A DNA stretch of 33,986 nt, from positions 1-33,986 of the forward strand of contig CALJOA010000142.1 in assembly GCA_937981585.1 (NCBI GenBank). The letters run 5' to 3'. Origin of the DNA: an uncultured Pirellulaceae bacterium. Its GTDB lineage: Bacteria > Planctomycetota > Planctomycetia > Pirellulales > Pirellulaceae. Of the stretch, positions 1 to 8,450 are shown one piece after another (the stretch's first letter is position 1; the number at the start of each line of letters is the position of its first letter). The notes beneath the pieces were generated by a model that was not told the DNA's origin, did not search any database, and was given only the letters and a program-made list of their open reading frames with translations. A program made the position numbers and the translations under genes.

Positions 1-3
1 CAT

Positions 4-65
4 AGTAGCACGGCTGTCCCAGCCGTGAACCCGCTAGAAAACACGGCTGGGACAGCCGTGCTACT
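4..65. repeat. Nested perfect inverted repeat (REP-like hairpin)
   Basis: Two perfectly complementary 24-nt arms (4-27 and 42-65) enclose a 14-nt loop. Each arm is itself a palindrome (CACGGCTG-tcc-cAGCCGTG type), so each arm can also fold alone. It lies about 50 bp past the 3' end of the phoB gene. It could end the pst-pho operon or stabilise its mRNA, but there is no U-tract, so it is not a typical intrinsic terminator. It looks like a dispersed REP-type palindrome. Confidence 0.85.
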
Positions 66-117
66 GTCGAACGAGGTCATTGGCTGAAGGAATAGATCTA
101 CGCCGTTGATTTCGAGT

Positions 118-846
118 CTAGGCGGTCGACGTAGACGGGTCGGTAACTGCCGGTGCAGTGGTTTCGCGGAACCGGTATCCGACTCCGCGGACGGTCTGGA
201 TCACGTCGGCGTAGACCCCAAGTTTCTTGCGAAGCGATCGAATGTGAACGTCGATCGTACGTTCGAGAACAAGCGTATCGGCGCCCAACGCAGCATTGAT
301 CAACTCGGACCGGTCAAACGCCCGACCAGGGTTGCGGATCAGTGTATCAAGCAAACGAAACTCGCTGGGTGTAAGCTCGATTTGTTTCTGGTCAACCGAC
401 ACCCGATGACGCCCACGATCAACTGCGATCGGTCCACTGGAAATGATATCCAGACCAGGGCCTTGCGAACGCGTGTGGCGTCGCAACAGTGTTTTGACTT
501 TCTCGAGTAGTACTCGAACGCTGAAGGGCTTGACCACGTAATCGTCAGCGCCAACTGAAAACCCGATCAGCTGATCGGTCTCTTCCGATTTGGCGGTCAC
601 CATGATGATTGGAATTTCGCGTGTTGCTGATTCAGCACGCAAGCGCCTGCAAACTTCAACTCCATCAATCACAGGGATCATCAGATCGAGCAAAATGATG
701 TCAGGTCGCTTGCTGCGAGCCTGATTGATTCCGTCTTGTCCGTCATGGGCACAGAAGACTTCGTAACCGTTGTTGGAAAAGTTATACTCCACAACGCCCG
801 CCAGAGATCGGTCGTCTTCGATCACCAAGAGTTTCTTTTTTGACAT
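118..846 (-). CDS. phoB: PhoB-like phosphate response regulator
   Basis: OmpR/PhoB-class response regulator of 242 aa. The receiver domain (about 1-120) shows the acidic pair in VIEDDRS, the phospho-acceptor D54 in ILLDLMIP, T85 in MVTAKS and K106 in VVKPF. The C-terminal winged helix (about 138-232) has ELTPSEFRLLDTL, DVHIRSLRKKL and the VRGVGYRF ending typical of the family. When phosphorylated it should bind Pho boxes and activate phosphate-scavenging genes. It is the last gene of the pst operon, 8 nt after phoU, with AAGGAG upstream of the ATG. Its likely partner kinase is encoded near 8.6-10.4 kb rather than next to it. The assignment to PhoB rather than another OmpR-type regulator rests on context plus sequence. 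Confidence 0.93.
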   Translation of the reverse strand: MSKKKLLVIEDDRSLAGVVEYNFSNNGYEVFCAHDGQDGINQARSKRPDIILLDLMIPVIDGVEVCRRLRAESATREIPIIMVTAKSEETDQLIGFSVGADDYVVKPFSVRVLLEKVKTLLRRHTRSQGPGLDIISSGPIAVDRGRHRVSVDQKQIELTPSEFRLLDTLIRNPGRAFDRSELINAALGADTLVLERTIDVHIRSLRKKLGVYADVIQTVRGVGYRFRETTAPAVTDPSTSTA

Positions 847-854
847 AGTACCTG

Positions 855-1547
855 CTACTCCTTGGGGAAGGTGTCAGATCCAATTTCAAAGTTCTCATGT
901 CGGTGCCGAACGATATCTCCGTCGACCAGATAGATAACGTCTTCCGCAATGTTCTCGGCGTGATCGGCGATACGCTCGACGTGCCGAGAAGCGGAGAAGC
1001 AATGCAGCGCGGGTTCCACGTACTGGTTATCTTGATGCATTAACTCTTTAAGTTCGTTGATTACTGCAAGGTTGTAATCATCGACCGACTGGTCGAGCAG
1101 GATGACCTGATTGGCCAGACTAACGTCGGAGTTGACGAATGAATCAAGCGCCATTTGAACCATCAAGGTTGATTGGCGGACCATTGGGGTCAGTTGTTCT
1201 GGAATTGGAAAATAGGGATGTTGATGCATACATCGTGCTCGCTCCGCGATGTTGCAGGCCAAGTCCGCGATCCGTTCCAAGTCGGAATTGATCTTCAGAA
1301 CCGTTGAAACACGTCGCAGATCCGCAGCGACCGGTTGGTGGAGCGCCAGAATTTTGAGGCAGTCTTCCTCGATCTCGACTTCGGTTTGATTGACTTGGGG
1401 ATCGGTGTCGATAACCTGCTGCGCAAGCTCAAACTGGTTTTCGCACAGCGCCCGGACAGCCTTATCGGCCATCTGTTCGACGACTCCAAACAGAGCCATC
1501 AAACGACGATGCAACTGGTCGACGTCATTTTGAAGGTGTTTCGACAT
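855..1547 (-). CDS. phoU: Phosphate transport system regulator PhoU
   Basis: PhoU protein of 230 aa made of two similar three-helix-bundle repeats (about 15-105 and 120-215). Visible family motifs include the acidic E(I)EEDCLKIL segment in repeat 1 followed by LRRVSTVLKINSDLERIADLACNIAE (quoted in part: SDLERIADLA). In repeat 2 the matching HVERIADHAENIAEDV segment carries the conserved E-R-I-A-D-H metal-binding pattern. PhoU is cytoplasmic and keeps the PhoR-PhoB pathway off when the Pst transporter is saturated. The gene sits 17 nt downstream of pstB and just before phoB, the expected place. Length is normal for the family. Confidence 0.96.
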   Translation of the reverse strand: MSKHLQNDVDQLHRRLMALFGVVEQMADKAVRALCENQFELAQQVIDTDPQVNQTEVEIEEDCLKILALHQPVAADLRRVSTVLKINSDLERIADLACNIAERARCMHQHPYFPIPEQLTPMVRQSTLMVQMALDSFVNSDVSLANQVILLDQSVDDYNLAVINELKELMHQDNQYVEPALHCFSASRHVERIADHAENIAEDVIYLVDGDIVRHRHENFEIGSDTFPKE

Positions 1548-1564
1548 AACTAATTAGCTTTCAA

Positions 1565-2422
1565 TTATCCAAACTTCCCGGTGACGTAATCCTCGGTCTG
1601 TTGTTCTTTTGGCCGGGTGAATACGTCTTGCGTTGCGCCCTCTTCTACAATGCGGCCTTCATAGAAGAATGCCGTTCGATCACTGCAACGTGCCGCTTGT
1701 TGCATATTATGCGTGACGATCACAATTGAGTACTGTTCACGTAGTTCAAAAATGAGATCTTCGATCCGGGAAGTCGACGCTGGATCGAGTGCCGAGCAAG
1801 GCTCGTCCATCAACAGAATGTCGGGACCAACCGCGATTGCACGTGCTATACACAGCCTTTGCTGCTGTCCGCCGGACAATCCGAGGGCCGATTTTCCGAG
1901 TCGGTCTTTGACCTCATTCCAGAGCGCAGCTTTTTTCAAAGCCCACTCGACAAGGTCGTCCAAATCCGACTTGGGCAGTTTGGAAAAGTGAAGTCGAGGG
2001 CCAAACGCGATGTTGTCAAAAATCGACTTGGGGAACGGATTGGGTTTCTGAAATACGATTCCGATCCGCCGGCGAAGCGCGACCACATCAGTAGACCGTG
2101 AAAGAATGTCGATATCGGGAAGCTTAAGTTTGCCTGACGCCCGGGCTCCGGGAACGATGTCGTTCATCCGATTGATCCATTTGAGCAGCGTGCTTTTCCC
2201 GCAACCGCTTGGGCCGATGAACGCCGTTACCCGGTTCTCGGGGATTTCGAGCTTCAAATTGTGCAACGCCTGGAAATCACCGTACCAAGCACAAAAGTCT
2301 TCCATCGAAATGACGCTTGGCTGAGGTTCGGAGTCTTCTTGGACGGCACTCTGCAGGAATTGGGATTGCATTTTAGGCTTAATCGTTGGCTGCGGTTTTG
2401 GTTGGGCAATTTGCTTGTTCAA
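1565..2422 (-). CDS. pstB: Phosphate ABC transporter ATP-binding protein PstB
   Basis: Cytoplasmic ATPase of the Pst high-affinity phosphate importer, 285 aa. Walker A is GPSGCGKST, the signature is [16 protein letters not shown], Walker B is [13 protein letters not shown], and the switch histidine is in [14 protein letters not shown]. About 40 residues precede the usual start of the ABC domain. The chosen start is a TTG codon at 2422 with AGGTG placed six bases upstream (2429-2433). The next in-frame ATG (about 2371) has no comparable ribosome-binding site. The gene is 31 nt downstream of pstA. The N-terminal extension, rich in Gln and Pro, is probably disordered. Confidence 0.96.
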   Translation of the reverse strand: MNKQIAQPKPQPTIKPKMQSQFLQSAVQEDSEPQPSVISMEDFCAWYGDFQALHNLKLEIPENRVTAFIGPSGCGKSTLLKWINRMNDIVPGARASGKLKLPDIDILSRSTDVVALRRRIGIVFQKPNPFPKSIFDNIAFGPRLHFSKLPKSDLDDLVEWALKKAALWNEVKDRLGKSALGLSGGQQQRLCIARAIAVGPDILLMDEPCSALDPASTSRIEDLIFELREQYSIVIVTHNMQQAARCSDRTAFFYEGRIVEEGATQDVFTRPKEQQTEDYVTGKFG

Positions 2423-2453
2423 TTGTTACACCTAATTCTAAATAAAATGTGCA

Positions 2454-3998
2454 TCATGAGAGTTGTTTTTGCGCAAGTTGACGAAGCAAAATTGCTACAG
2501 AATTGAACGCAAACAGAACCAGCAACAGAACGATGATGGCTCCAGCGGCGACATGTTGAAAGTTGTGGGGGTCAGCATCATTGACCGGGAGGGCGGCCCA
2601 ATAAAAGATTTGCAATGGAAGGATTGAAAAGTCGTCCATCAAATGCTGTGGCCCCATCGAAATCGCAACGATTCCCGAGATCATCAGGATTGGAGCGGCT
2701 TCGCCAATCGCACGGCTCATGGACAAAATACAACCAGTCATGATTCCAGGAATGGCGGCAGGCAACGTCACGTTGCGGACGGTCTGCCAAGGCGTACAGC
2801 CCAGCCCCTGAGCACCCTGGCGCAGCGACATCGGAACGGCGCGAAGCGCTTCCTGGGTTGAGATGATCACAACCGGAAGAATCACCAGCATCAGCGTCAA
2901 GCTGGCCGCAAGAACCGACCTGCCAAGCGGCAATCGGAACGAGTACCAAGCATTGTCGGCAACGACACCGCCTTCGGCGTCTCCAAACAACGAAACGTTG
3001 AGCGTTGCGTCGTCTTCTGGAAAATCGTCATCGTCTCCGATGATGTTGAGCTTAACTTCAGAACCGTCGGATTTGAAAGCCGTCATACCATCGGATAATT
3101 CAGGTTCTTCGTCACGACTATCGGTCGGGATAAATACGACTTGCATACCTTCTGTGACATACTGTCGCTTGAATTCAGTTCCCAGTTCAATGAACGGATC
3201 TTTGGAGGTTCCGAACAATCCGAACATGGTTGCAAATACGGTCATGCCAAGGATGCCGTACACGATCGACGGAACCCCAGCCAGATTGTTGATGTTGAGC
3301 TGAAGCATGTCAGTAAACCAACGCAGGATCTTGTTTCGCGGTTTGAATTCTTCAAGAAAGATCGCGGTCCCGACGCCCAGCGGCAAAAAGAAAACGGCAC
3401 ATCCAACACAAACCCAGATTGAACCCAGCAGCGCCGGTCCGATCCCGGCTTCGCGAGCACCCGGGGCAGGGGCTTTGTTGAGGAATGAAGTGTCAATTAC
3501 TTGCTCGAGTTCCTGTAGCTCCGTTTGTCTGGCCGTTAGCTCCTGAGCTTCTGAAGAATCAGCGGCGAGCGCGGATAGCTTTGTGTCGATTTCGCTTAGC
3601 TCGGCGACGATGTCATCTTTGGGAGGATTGAATGCCGGGATGCCGCGATAAAAGATCGAGAGCAGCAAAATCAAAAGGATGACCACCGAAGAGGCAGATG
3701 TCACAACGCAGAGCAACCAGAAACTGGTATTGGGGAATACGGACCATGCACCGAATACCAATCCAACAAACAAGCCCAGCGCAACGAATCCGAAAAAGGT
3801 ATACAGCAACGAATCGAGTCGCTCGAAAGAGAGGCCATCAATTGGGAGTGATACCCACGACCCGAGCAATAGGTTGACGGCCATCAACAAAATCCAGAGG
3901 CCGATACACAGGGCGAATCCTAACCAGAATCCGTACTTGAACTGTGCCCTTGGAGAGCTCGAAGGAAAGTCACCGAAATTGGGGGGAGGAGTCTTAAT
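2454..3998 (-). CDS. pstA: Phosphate ABC transporter permease PstA, enlarged, probable ATT start
   Basis: Inner-membrane permease subunit of the Pst importer. The permease signature EALRAVPMSLRQGAQGLG and the segments AGVPSIVYGILG and SMSRAIGEAAPILM identify it. With the ATT start it is 514 aa, while PstA is usually near 290. The extra length is two or three additional N-terminal membrane segments, a coiled-coil-like loop (about residues 135-180, rich in E, L and Q), and a very acidic loop of about 90 residues containing a DDDDFPEDD run placed between two permease helices. The open frame extends back to an ATG at 4106, but that start would sit 113 nt inside pstC and lacks support. An AGGAGG six bases before the ATT at 3998 argues for the shorter form. 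Confidence 0.85.
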   Translation of the reverse strand: MKTPPPNFGDFPSSSPRAQFKYGFWLGFALCIGLWILLMAVNLLLGSWVSLPIDGLSFERLDSLLYTFFGFVALGLFVGLVFGAWSVFPNTSFWLLCVVTSASSVVILLILLLSIFYRGIPAFNPPKDDIVAELSEIDTKLSALAADSSEAQELTARQTELQELEQVIDTSFLNKAPAPGAREAGIGPALLGSIWVCVGCAVFFLPLGVGTAIFLEEFKPRNKILRWFTDMLQLNINNLAGVPSIVYGILGMTVFATMFGLFGTSKDPFIELGTEFKRQYVTEGMQVVFIPTDSRDEEPELSDGMTAFKSDGSEVKLNIIGDDDDFPEDDATLNVSLFGDAEGGVVADNAWYSFRLPLGRSVLAASLTLMLVILPVVIISTQEALRAVPMSLRQGAQGLGCTPWQTVRNVTLPAAIPGIMTGCILSMSRAIGEAAPILMISGIVAISMGPQHLMDDFSILPLQIFYWAALPVNDADPHNFQHVAAGAIIVLLLVLFAFNSVAILLRQLAQKQLS

Positions 3999-4947
3999 CG
4001 TACGCCTCCTGGAATCGTTTTCGAACGAAGTTGCCCAGAACGGTGAGAGAAAGCGTGATAAAGAACAGCACCAACGCGACGGCGTAAATCGAGTAATAAC
4101 GAACATCGAAATTTGAAATATCGCCCGTCGCGGTGGACGCCATGTGTCCAGTCATCGTCTGAATTTGTTGCCGAGGGTCGATTGTCAATTTTGCCAAGGC
4201 TCCGGCCGCCATCGCCACGATCATGGTTTCACCGATTGCTCGGGCGAGGGCCAAGAGAAACGCGGAAATAATTCCTGATAGCGCCGCCGGCACGACGACC
4301 TTTAGGGAGACATCGAATTTGGTGCTTCCCAGGCCGTAGGCGGCTTCTCTGAGTCTTCGCGGAACCGCTCGCAAGGCGTCTTCGGACAGTGACGCAACAG
4401 TAGGCAAGCAAAGAATGCCGACAGCAATTCCGGCGCTGATGGCGTTATAAAAATCAACTTGGATCCCGACGGCTTGAAGGGCGGGAGTAATCACCACCAA
4501 AGCGAAGAATCCGTAAACGACTGTCGGAATGCCGGCCAGCAATTCCAAGATCGGCTTGAGTACGTTTCGCAAACCTCGCGGAGCGTATTCGCTGAGGTAA
4601 ATCGCAGTGATCAATCCCAGCGGCAGTGCCACACACATTGCGATGACGGTAACCCACATCGTTCCACAGATGAGCGGCCAAATTCCAAAGTGTTTGACGT
4701 TGCCAAGAGTCGGGTTCCATTTGAGCCCGAAAAGAAAGTCCGTCACACTGGTTTCTGGCATGCGGAAGAATTCAACCGTCTGCCCAATCAACAAACAAAC
4801 GATCGTAACGGTGATCATCACCGTAAAGACAGTACACCCCGCCAAGGCCGCCAGAATAAACCATTCTCGGAACCGCGTAGCCGCCAGCGAGCGAAACTCA
4901 CGACGCTCAAGGACGGCCGGTTTGGCTGTTTTTTGGGCTGTTGCCAT
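3994..4947 (-). CDS. pstC: Phosphate ABC transporter permease PstC
   Basis: Inner-membrane permease of the Pst importer, 317 aa, normal length. About six membrane segments are visible, the first near residues 30-57. Family features are the loop motif EDALRAVPRRLREAAYGLG for docking PstB, AGIPTVVYGFFAL, and ARAIGETMIVAMAAG. The gene follows pstS after 74 nt containing a GC-rich hairpin, and its last codons overlap the proposed pstA start. Confidence 0.95.
   Translation of the reverse strand: MATAQKTAKPAVLERREFRSLAATRFREWFILAALAGCTVFTVMITVTIVCLLIGQTVEFFRMPETSVTDFLFGLKWNPTLGNVKHFGIWPLICGTMWVTVIAMCVALPLGLITAIYLSEYAPRGLRNVLKPILELLAGIPTVVYGFFALVVITPALQAVGIQVDFYNAISAGIAVGILCLPTVASLSEDALRAVPRRLREAAYGLGSTKFDVSLKVVVPAALSGIISAFLLALARAIGETMIVAMAAGALAKLTIDPRQQIQTMTGHMASTATGDISNFDVRYYSIYAVALVLFFITLSLTVLGNFVRKRFQEAYD
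3996..4010 (-). promoter_or_regulatory. Ribosome-binding site and ATT initiation codon of pstA
   Basis: Read on the minus strand, AGGAGG (4010-4005) is followed by a 6-nt spacer and then ATT (3998-3996). The ATT overlaps the last bases of pstC (GATTAA), the usual arrangement for translational coupling. Between the upstream ATG at 4106 and the first membrane helix there is no in-frame ATG, GTG or TTG. The SD therefore points to an ATT start, as known for infC and pcnB in E. coli. Inference from sequence only. Confidence 0.6.
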
Positions 4948-4964
4948 TTATTTGCTTTGGAGGA

Positions 4965-4989
4965 GGCGGCGCCACAATTGGACGCCGCC
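4965..4989 (-). repeat. Intercistronic hairpin between pstS and pstC
   Basis: GGCGGCG (4965-4971) and CGCCGCC (4983-4989) are perfectly complementary around an 11-nt loop, in the 74-nt gap between the pstS stop and the pstC ATG. Such a stem can protect the upstream mRNA and attenuate downstream expression. That would fit the need for more binding protein than permease. The functional role is inferred. Confidence 0.55.
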
Positions 4990-5021
4990 ATTTTAACGCG
5001 AAATCAAATCAAATGGGGAAA

Positions 5022-6074
5022 CTATTTGAGCAGATTGTCGACGGTATAAGTCTCAGACAAAGAACCCTCTCTTTTGGCTGGTTCACCGTCTTTAAGAACC
5101 CAAAAGTGAGTGCCCGTTTTTCGCTTTTTGAAGTGAGCCTTGGCAGCATCATTGATTTCCTTGGGCAGACCAACGTACTTGACTTTGGATGCCAGCTCAG
5201 TGGCGTTGTCGAGGTAGTAATTGACAAACACTTTGACTTCCGGTCGGCGAGCTGACTTCGCGTTGACGTAAATGAACAACGGTCGTGAGAACGGTGCGTA
5301 GGCTCCCGACTCAATGTTCTCGGCGGAGACCTCGACGGGCTTGCCAGTCTCAGGGTTGACGATCTTGACGCCTTTGAGTTTGTCCTGGTTGGCGAAGTAA
5401 TAAGACGCTCCAAAGAAACCGATCGCGCCTTCGGTGTTGGCAATTCCTTGAACCAGAACCTGATCGTCTTCGCTGACTGACATGTCTTCACGCATCGATG
5501 ACTCTGATTTGCCAACAACGACTTCTTTGAAGTAGTCGAATGTTCCAGAGTCAGTACCTGGTGAAAAGATCTTGATTTGTTTTGCGGGCCAAGCGTCGTC
5601 AAGGTCTTTCCACGTCTTGGCGTTGACGAAGCTCTTGTCTTTCTTGTCAGCCAAGAAGATCTTTTTGAGTTGGTCGACTGTTAGCTGCTCGACAAAGTCG
5701 TTCGATTTGCCGACGGCGATTGTGAGTCCGTAATAAGCAACCGGGATCTCGATTAATGCGACATCGTTGGCTTTGCACTTCTCAAACTCAGCGTACTTGA
5801 TCGGCCGAGAAGCGTCCGAGATGTCGGTTTCGCCTTTAGTGAATCGCTTGAATCCACCACCAGTTCCTGAGATTCCAACAGGAACTTTGACCTTTGGTGC
5901 AATCTTTCGAAAGCCAGCATCAGCGGCAATTGTGATTGGAGCAACGGTGCTGGAACCGTCAACCACGATCGTGCCTTCGAGGTCTTTCAAGCCGTCTTGG
6001 CTCAGGACCGACGTTGGGGTTGTAAGAAAACAGGCGATAACAGCTAATACAAATACTGGTAAAATCTTTTTCAT
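5022..6074 (-). CDS. pstS: Periplasmic phosphate-binding protein PstS
   Basis: Exported phosphate-binding protein, 350 aa. Residues 1-25 form a signal peptide (KK, a hydrophobic core, then TSVLSQ). The mature protein begins with the family motif VDGSSTVAPIT, followed by GISGTGGGFKRF, which lines the phosphate site, then DISDASRPI and GTDSGTFDYF. There is no lipobox cysteine, so the protein is likely free in the periplasm. It is the first gene of the pst operon, with a Pho box about 127 bp upstream and palindromes in the presumed 5' leader. The ATG at 6074 is chosen because it gives a standard signal peptide. Confidence 0.95.
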   Translation of the reverse strand: MKKILPVFVLAVIACFLTTPTSVLSQDGLKDLEGTIVVDGSSTVAPITIAADAGFRKIAPKVKVPVGISGTGGGFKRFTKGETDISDASRPIKYAEFEKCKANDVALIEIPVAYYGLTIAVGKSNDFVEQLTVDQLKKIFLADKKDKSFVNAKTWKDLDDAWPAKQIKIFSPGTDSGTFDYFKEVVVGKSESSMREDMSVSEDDQVLVQGIANTEGAIGFFGASYYFANQDKLKGVKIVNPETGKPVEVSAENIESGAYAPFSRPLFIYVNAKSARRPEVKVFVNYYLDNATELASKVKYVGLPKEINDAAKAHFKKRKTGTHFWVLKDGEPAKREGSLSETYTVDNLLK

Positions 6075-6115
6075 TTTTTGCGCCGTAAAGGATTTAAACT
6101 TGAGGACTTATGCGA

Positions 6116-6161
6116 GTTGGTGTTACCAACAGAAACAACTCCAGCCCCACGTTCAACGTGG
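6116..6161 (-). repeat. Two palindromes in the pstS leader
   Basis: GTTGGTGTTACCAAC (6116-6130) has perfect 6-bp arms around GTT. CCACGTTCAACGTGG (6147-6161) has perfect 7-bp arms around one base. Both lie between the proposed pstS -10 element and the pstS start codon, so they would be in the 5' untranslated RNA. They could be small hairpins or operator sites for another regulator. No function can be assigned. Confidence 0.5.
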
Positions 6162-6185
6162 TGGTTGAAGCCATCAATCGTGAAA

Positions 6186-6229
6186 AGAATACGGAGCGAT
6201 TGTTAAGATACTGTTAAGAAATCTTTAAA
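6186..6229. promoter_or_regulatory. Pho box (PhoB-binding repeats) with pstS -10 element
   Basis: TGTTAAG at 6201-6207, TGTTAAG at 6212-6218 and CTTTAAA at 6223-6229 repeat at an exact 11-bp period, the layout of PhoB/PhoP binding sites. Toward pstS the box reads TTTAAAG-N4-CTTAACA-N4-CTTAACA and ends nine bases before a TATTCT -10 (6191-6186). On the plus strand it resembles the E. coli CTGTCATA-type orientation and lies 33 bp before the ATG of the divergent gene at 6263. The site may therefore serve both directions. Confidence 0.8.
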
Positions 6230-6262
6230 AACGAGTAAATTAGTTTTCAACGAAGTAAGTGG

Positions 6263-8395
6263 ATGAATCTTGCGTATAAAACGGCGTTTGGGGTGTGTTT
6301 GCTGTGCCTGTTTTGGGTGCCTTGCGTTGTGTTTGCGGGTGGAGGACCTGAAAACGTTCTTTTGGTGGTCAACTCCAATTCGGACTCTTCGAAGATGTTC
6401 GCCAATTGGTACATCGACGGTCGCGACATTCCAGCACGCAATGTGGTTTACCTCAGCGGTGTGCCAATGCGCGAGCGGATTTCAACCTACGAATTTAAGA
6501 CGAAGATTCTCGGTCCAATCATGCAGGTGATGAACGATCGGAAGCTGACTGCCGGGATTGACTATGTCATCTATTCATCTGACTTTCCAACAGCAGTAGA
6601 GATTAACGGGCAGCACCGGGCGTTGGCGAAGCTGAACAAGAATCGACAAATGAAGCTTTTTCTTGGAGAGGCTTCGATCAATTCGTTGACCTACTTTGCA
6701 GTGGCGTTCCTCAACGATAACCCTGGTTTCATGGTGCTTGATTCCAATCATTACTATCGCCAACCAGCTTCGGTAATTTTGAGACAACCGTTTTCTGGTC
6801 CGAGGCAGATCCAGTTTCAAAACGCAATCAACGTTTTTGACGATGGCACAGAAGAGCAATTGCAGACATCGATTGATACCTTAACCGAGATGTCAAAACG
6901 GAATCCGGGGCAGGTTGCGGTTACCTACTGGATTGCAAGGCTCTGCGCAAAGAAAGGGGATTCGAAAGCGGCGGCGCAGTGGCTACAACGTTCGATCCAA
7001 TCGGGCTGGCGTTACAAGCAAAAGACGCTTGCTGATCCGGCGTTCGCAACAGCGATGGAGGATCAGTTCTTCAAGAGCTTTGTCGATCGAATTCCTGACG
7101 ATTCATTTGGCGTTGCACCAACCCGAGGATTCAAAAGCGCCTACGGTTTTGGCCCCAACGGGTTTCACAACCATGAACTGGGGCAAGGGAATCGGCATTT
7201 TTTGTCCACCGTCTTGGGTGTGACTCGCAATTTTGGAACCACGGAGGTCGAGGCGCTCAGGCAGCTTAAGTCAGCAATGTCCGCCGATGAAACAAAACCT
7301 CGGGGCACGTTTTATTTTAGCGACAACGGAGATGTGCGATCCAACACTCGGAAACCAGGATTCCCAGTAGCGATCGCGGCGTTGGAATCGCTGGGATACA
7401 AAACACAAATTATCAAGACTAACTTGCCTAGAAATGCCGAGGACGTGGTAGGTTTGACTTGCGGGAAAGCGGGTTTTAATTTTTCGAAATCAGGCAGCAA
7501 AATAGTTCCTGGCGCGATTTGTGAAAACCTGACCAGTTATGGCGGAGTGATGGCAAGGAAGGGTCACTCCGGGATCAGTGAACTCATTCGTCATGGTGCT
7601 GCGGGCTCCAGCGGAACGGTTGTCGAGCCGTACGCGCTTCAGGCCAAATTCCCTCACCCGATGATTCACGCCCACTACGTCAGAGGATGTTCGTTGGCCG
7701 AATCGTTCTACCAGTCAGTGCATGGCCCTTTCCAGTTGCTGATTGTTGGCGACGCGCTTTGCCAACCGTGGGCGACCAAGCCAAGGGTTAAGGTTGACGG
7801 ACTTAAGGCGGGTGATAGTGTCAGTGGTAAACGAGAATTAAAAATTGATATTTCACAGTCGCGCGTTCCCATTCAGGGAATGGAACTTTACGTCGATGGC
7901 AAACTGTTGTCGCGCTCAATCCCCAAAGAGACAATCAACTTTGATTCAACGAACTTGACTGATGGCTATCATGAGGTCCGAATTGTGGTAGTGGGCAAAG
8001 GCCTCATTGAATCAGTTGGACATTGTGTGATCCCGTTTCAAGTCGATAACTACGGCAAGCAAACGACTTTGACTGCCGAGCCAACCGAGTTTCGATTGAG
8101 CGACAGAATTACGTTTGATGCGAAAACCAATTTTGGAACTGCGATCGAGCTGTTTCAGAACAGCCGTTCGCTGGGAAAGAAAGAAGGGCAAGAGGTTGAG
8201 TTCACGGTGTCGGCATCAGAGATGGGACGCGGACCGGTGAAGCTTGTCGCAGTAGCGATCTCTGACACAGGAAACCAAGTCGCCAGTTTGCCGTTGGAAT
8301 TTGAAATCACCGGACGGCTTTCAGAAACCAAAGTCATGACAGAGCCCAAGCCCAAACCGAAGGCGCCCAAGGCGCCCAAGATCCCTGCCAAATAA
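6263..8395 (+). CDS. TIGR03790-family exported protein
   Basis: Exported protein of 710 aa with a signal peptide (about 1-25, ending in VVFAGG). The N-terminus NVLLVVNSNSDSSKMFANWY with RDIPARNVVYL matches the TIGR03790 family, whose function is unknown. Residues about 195-270 look helical and TPR-like (TLTEMSKRNPGQVAVTYWIA, KKGDSKAAAQWLQRS). The region containing TFYFSDNGDVRS and VPGAICENLTSYGG resembles the rest of the family. The C-terminal third looks like immunoglobulin-like beta domains (MELYVDGKLLSRS), and the chain ends in a Lys/Pro-rich tail. It is divergent from pstS across a shared Pho box and flanked by phoR, so induction under phosphate limitation is a reasonable inference. No catalytic role can be given. 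Confidence 0.85.
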   Translation: MNLAYKTAFGVCLLCLFWVPCVVFAGGGPENVLLVVNSNSDSSKMFANWYIDGRDIPARNVVYLSGVPMRERISTYEFKTKILGPIMQVMNDRKLTAGIDYVIYSSDFPTAVEINGQHRALAKLNKNRQMKLFLGEASINSLTYFAVAFLNDNPGFMVLDSNHYYRQPASVILRQPFSGPRQIQFQNAINVFDDGTEEQLQTSIDTLTEMSKRNPGQVAVTYWIARLCAKKGDSKAAAQWLQRSIQSGWRYKQKTLADPAFATAMEDQFFKSFVDRIPDDSFGVAPTRGFKSAYGFGPNGFHNHELGQGNRHFLSTVLGVTRNFGTTEVEALRQLKSAMSADETKPRGTFYFSDNGDVRSNTRKPGFPVAIAALESLGYKTQIIKTNLPRNAEDVVGLTCGKAGFNFSKSGSKIVPGAICENLTSYGGVMARKGHSGISELIRHGAAGSSGTVVEPYALQAKFPHPMIHAHYVRGCSLAESFYQSVHGPFQLLIVGDALCQPWATKPRVKVDGLKAGDSVSGKRELKIDISQSRVPIQGMELYVDGKLLSRSIPKETINFDSTNLTDGYHEVRIVVVGKGLIESVGHCVIPFQVDNYGKQTTLTAEPTEFRLSDRITFDAKTNFGTAIELFQNSRSLGKKEGQEVEFTVSASEMGRGPVKLVAVAISDTGNQVASLPLEFEITGRLSETKVMTEPKPKPKAPKAPKIPAK

Positions 8396-8450
8396 TACTA
8401 CAGCGCAATATCGAATTAGTTTTGTAGCCGAAGTCGCAAGACGATTGAAG

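Noticed and set aside
106-510. 134-codon plus-strand frame opposite phoB
   Set aside because: A shadow of the phoB gene, with no ribosome-binding site and no recognisable protein features. The many other frames overlapping clear genes were rejected for the same reason.
3999-4106. pstA start at the ATG at 4106
   Set aside because: It would overlap pstC by 113 nt, gives residues unlike PstA, and has less ribosome-binding support than the ATT at 3998.
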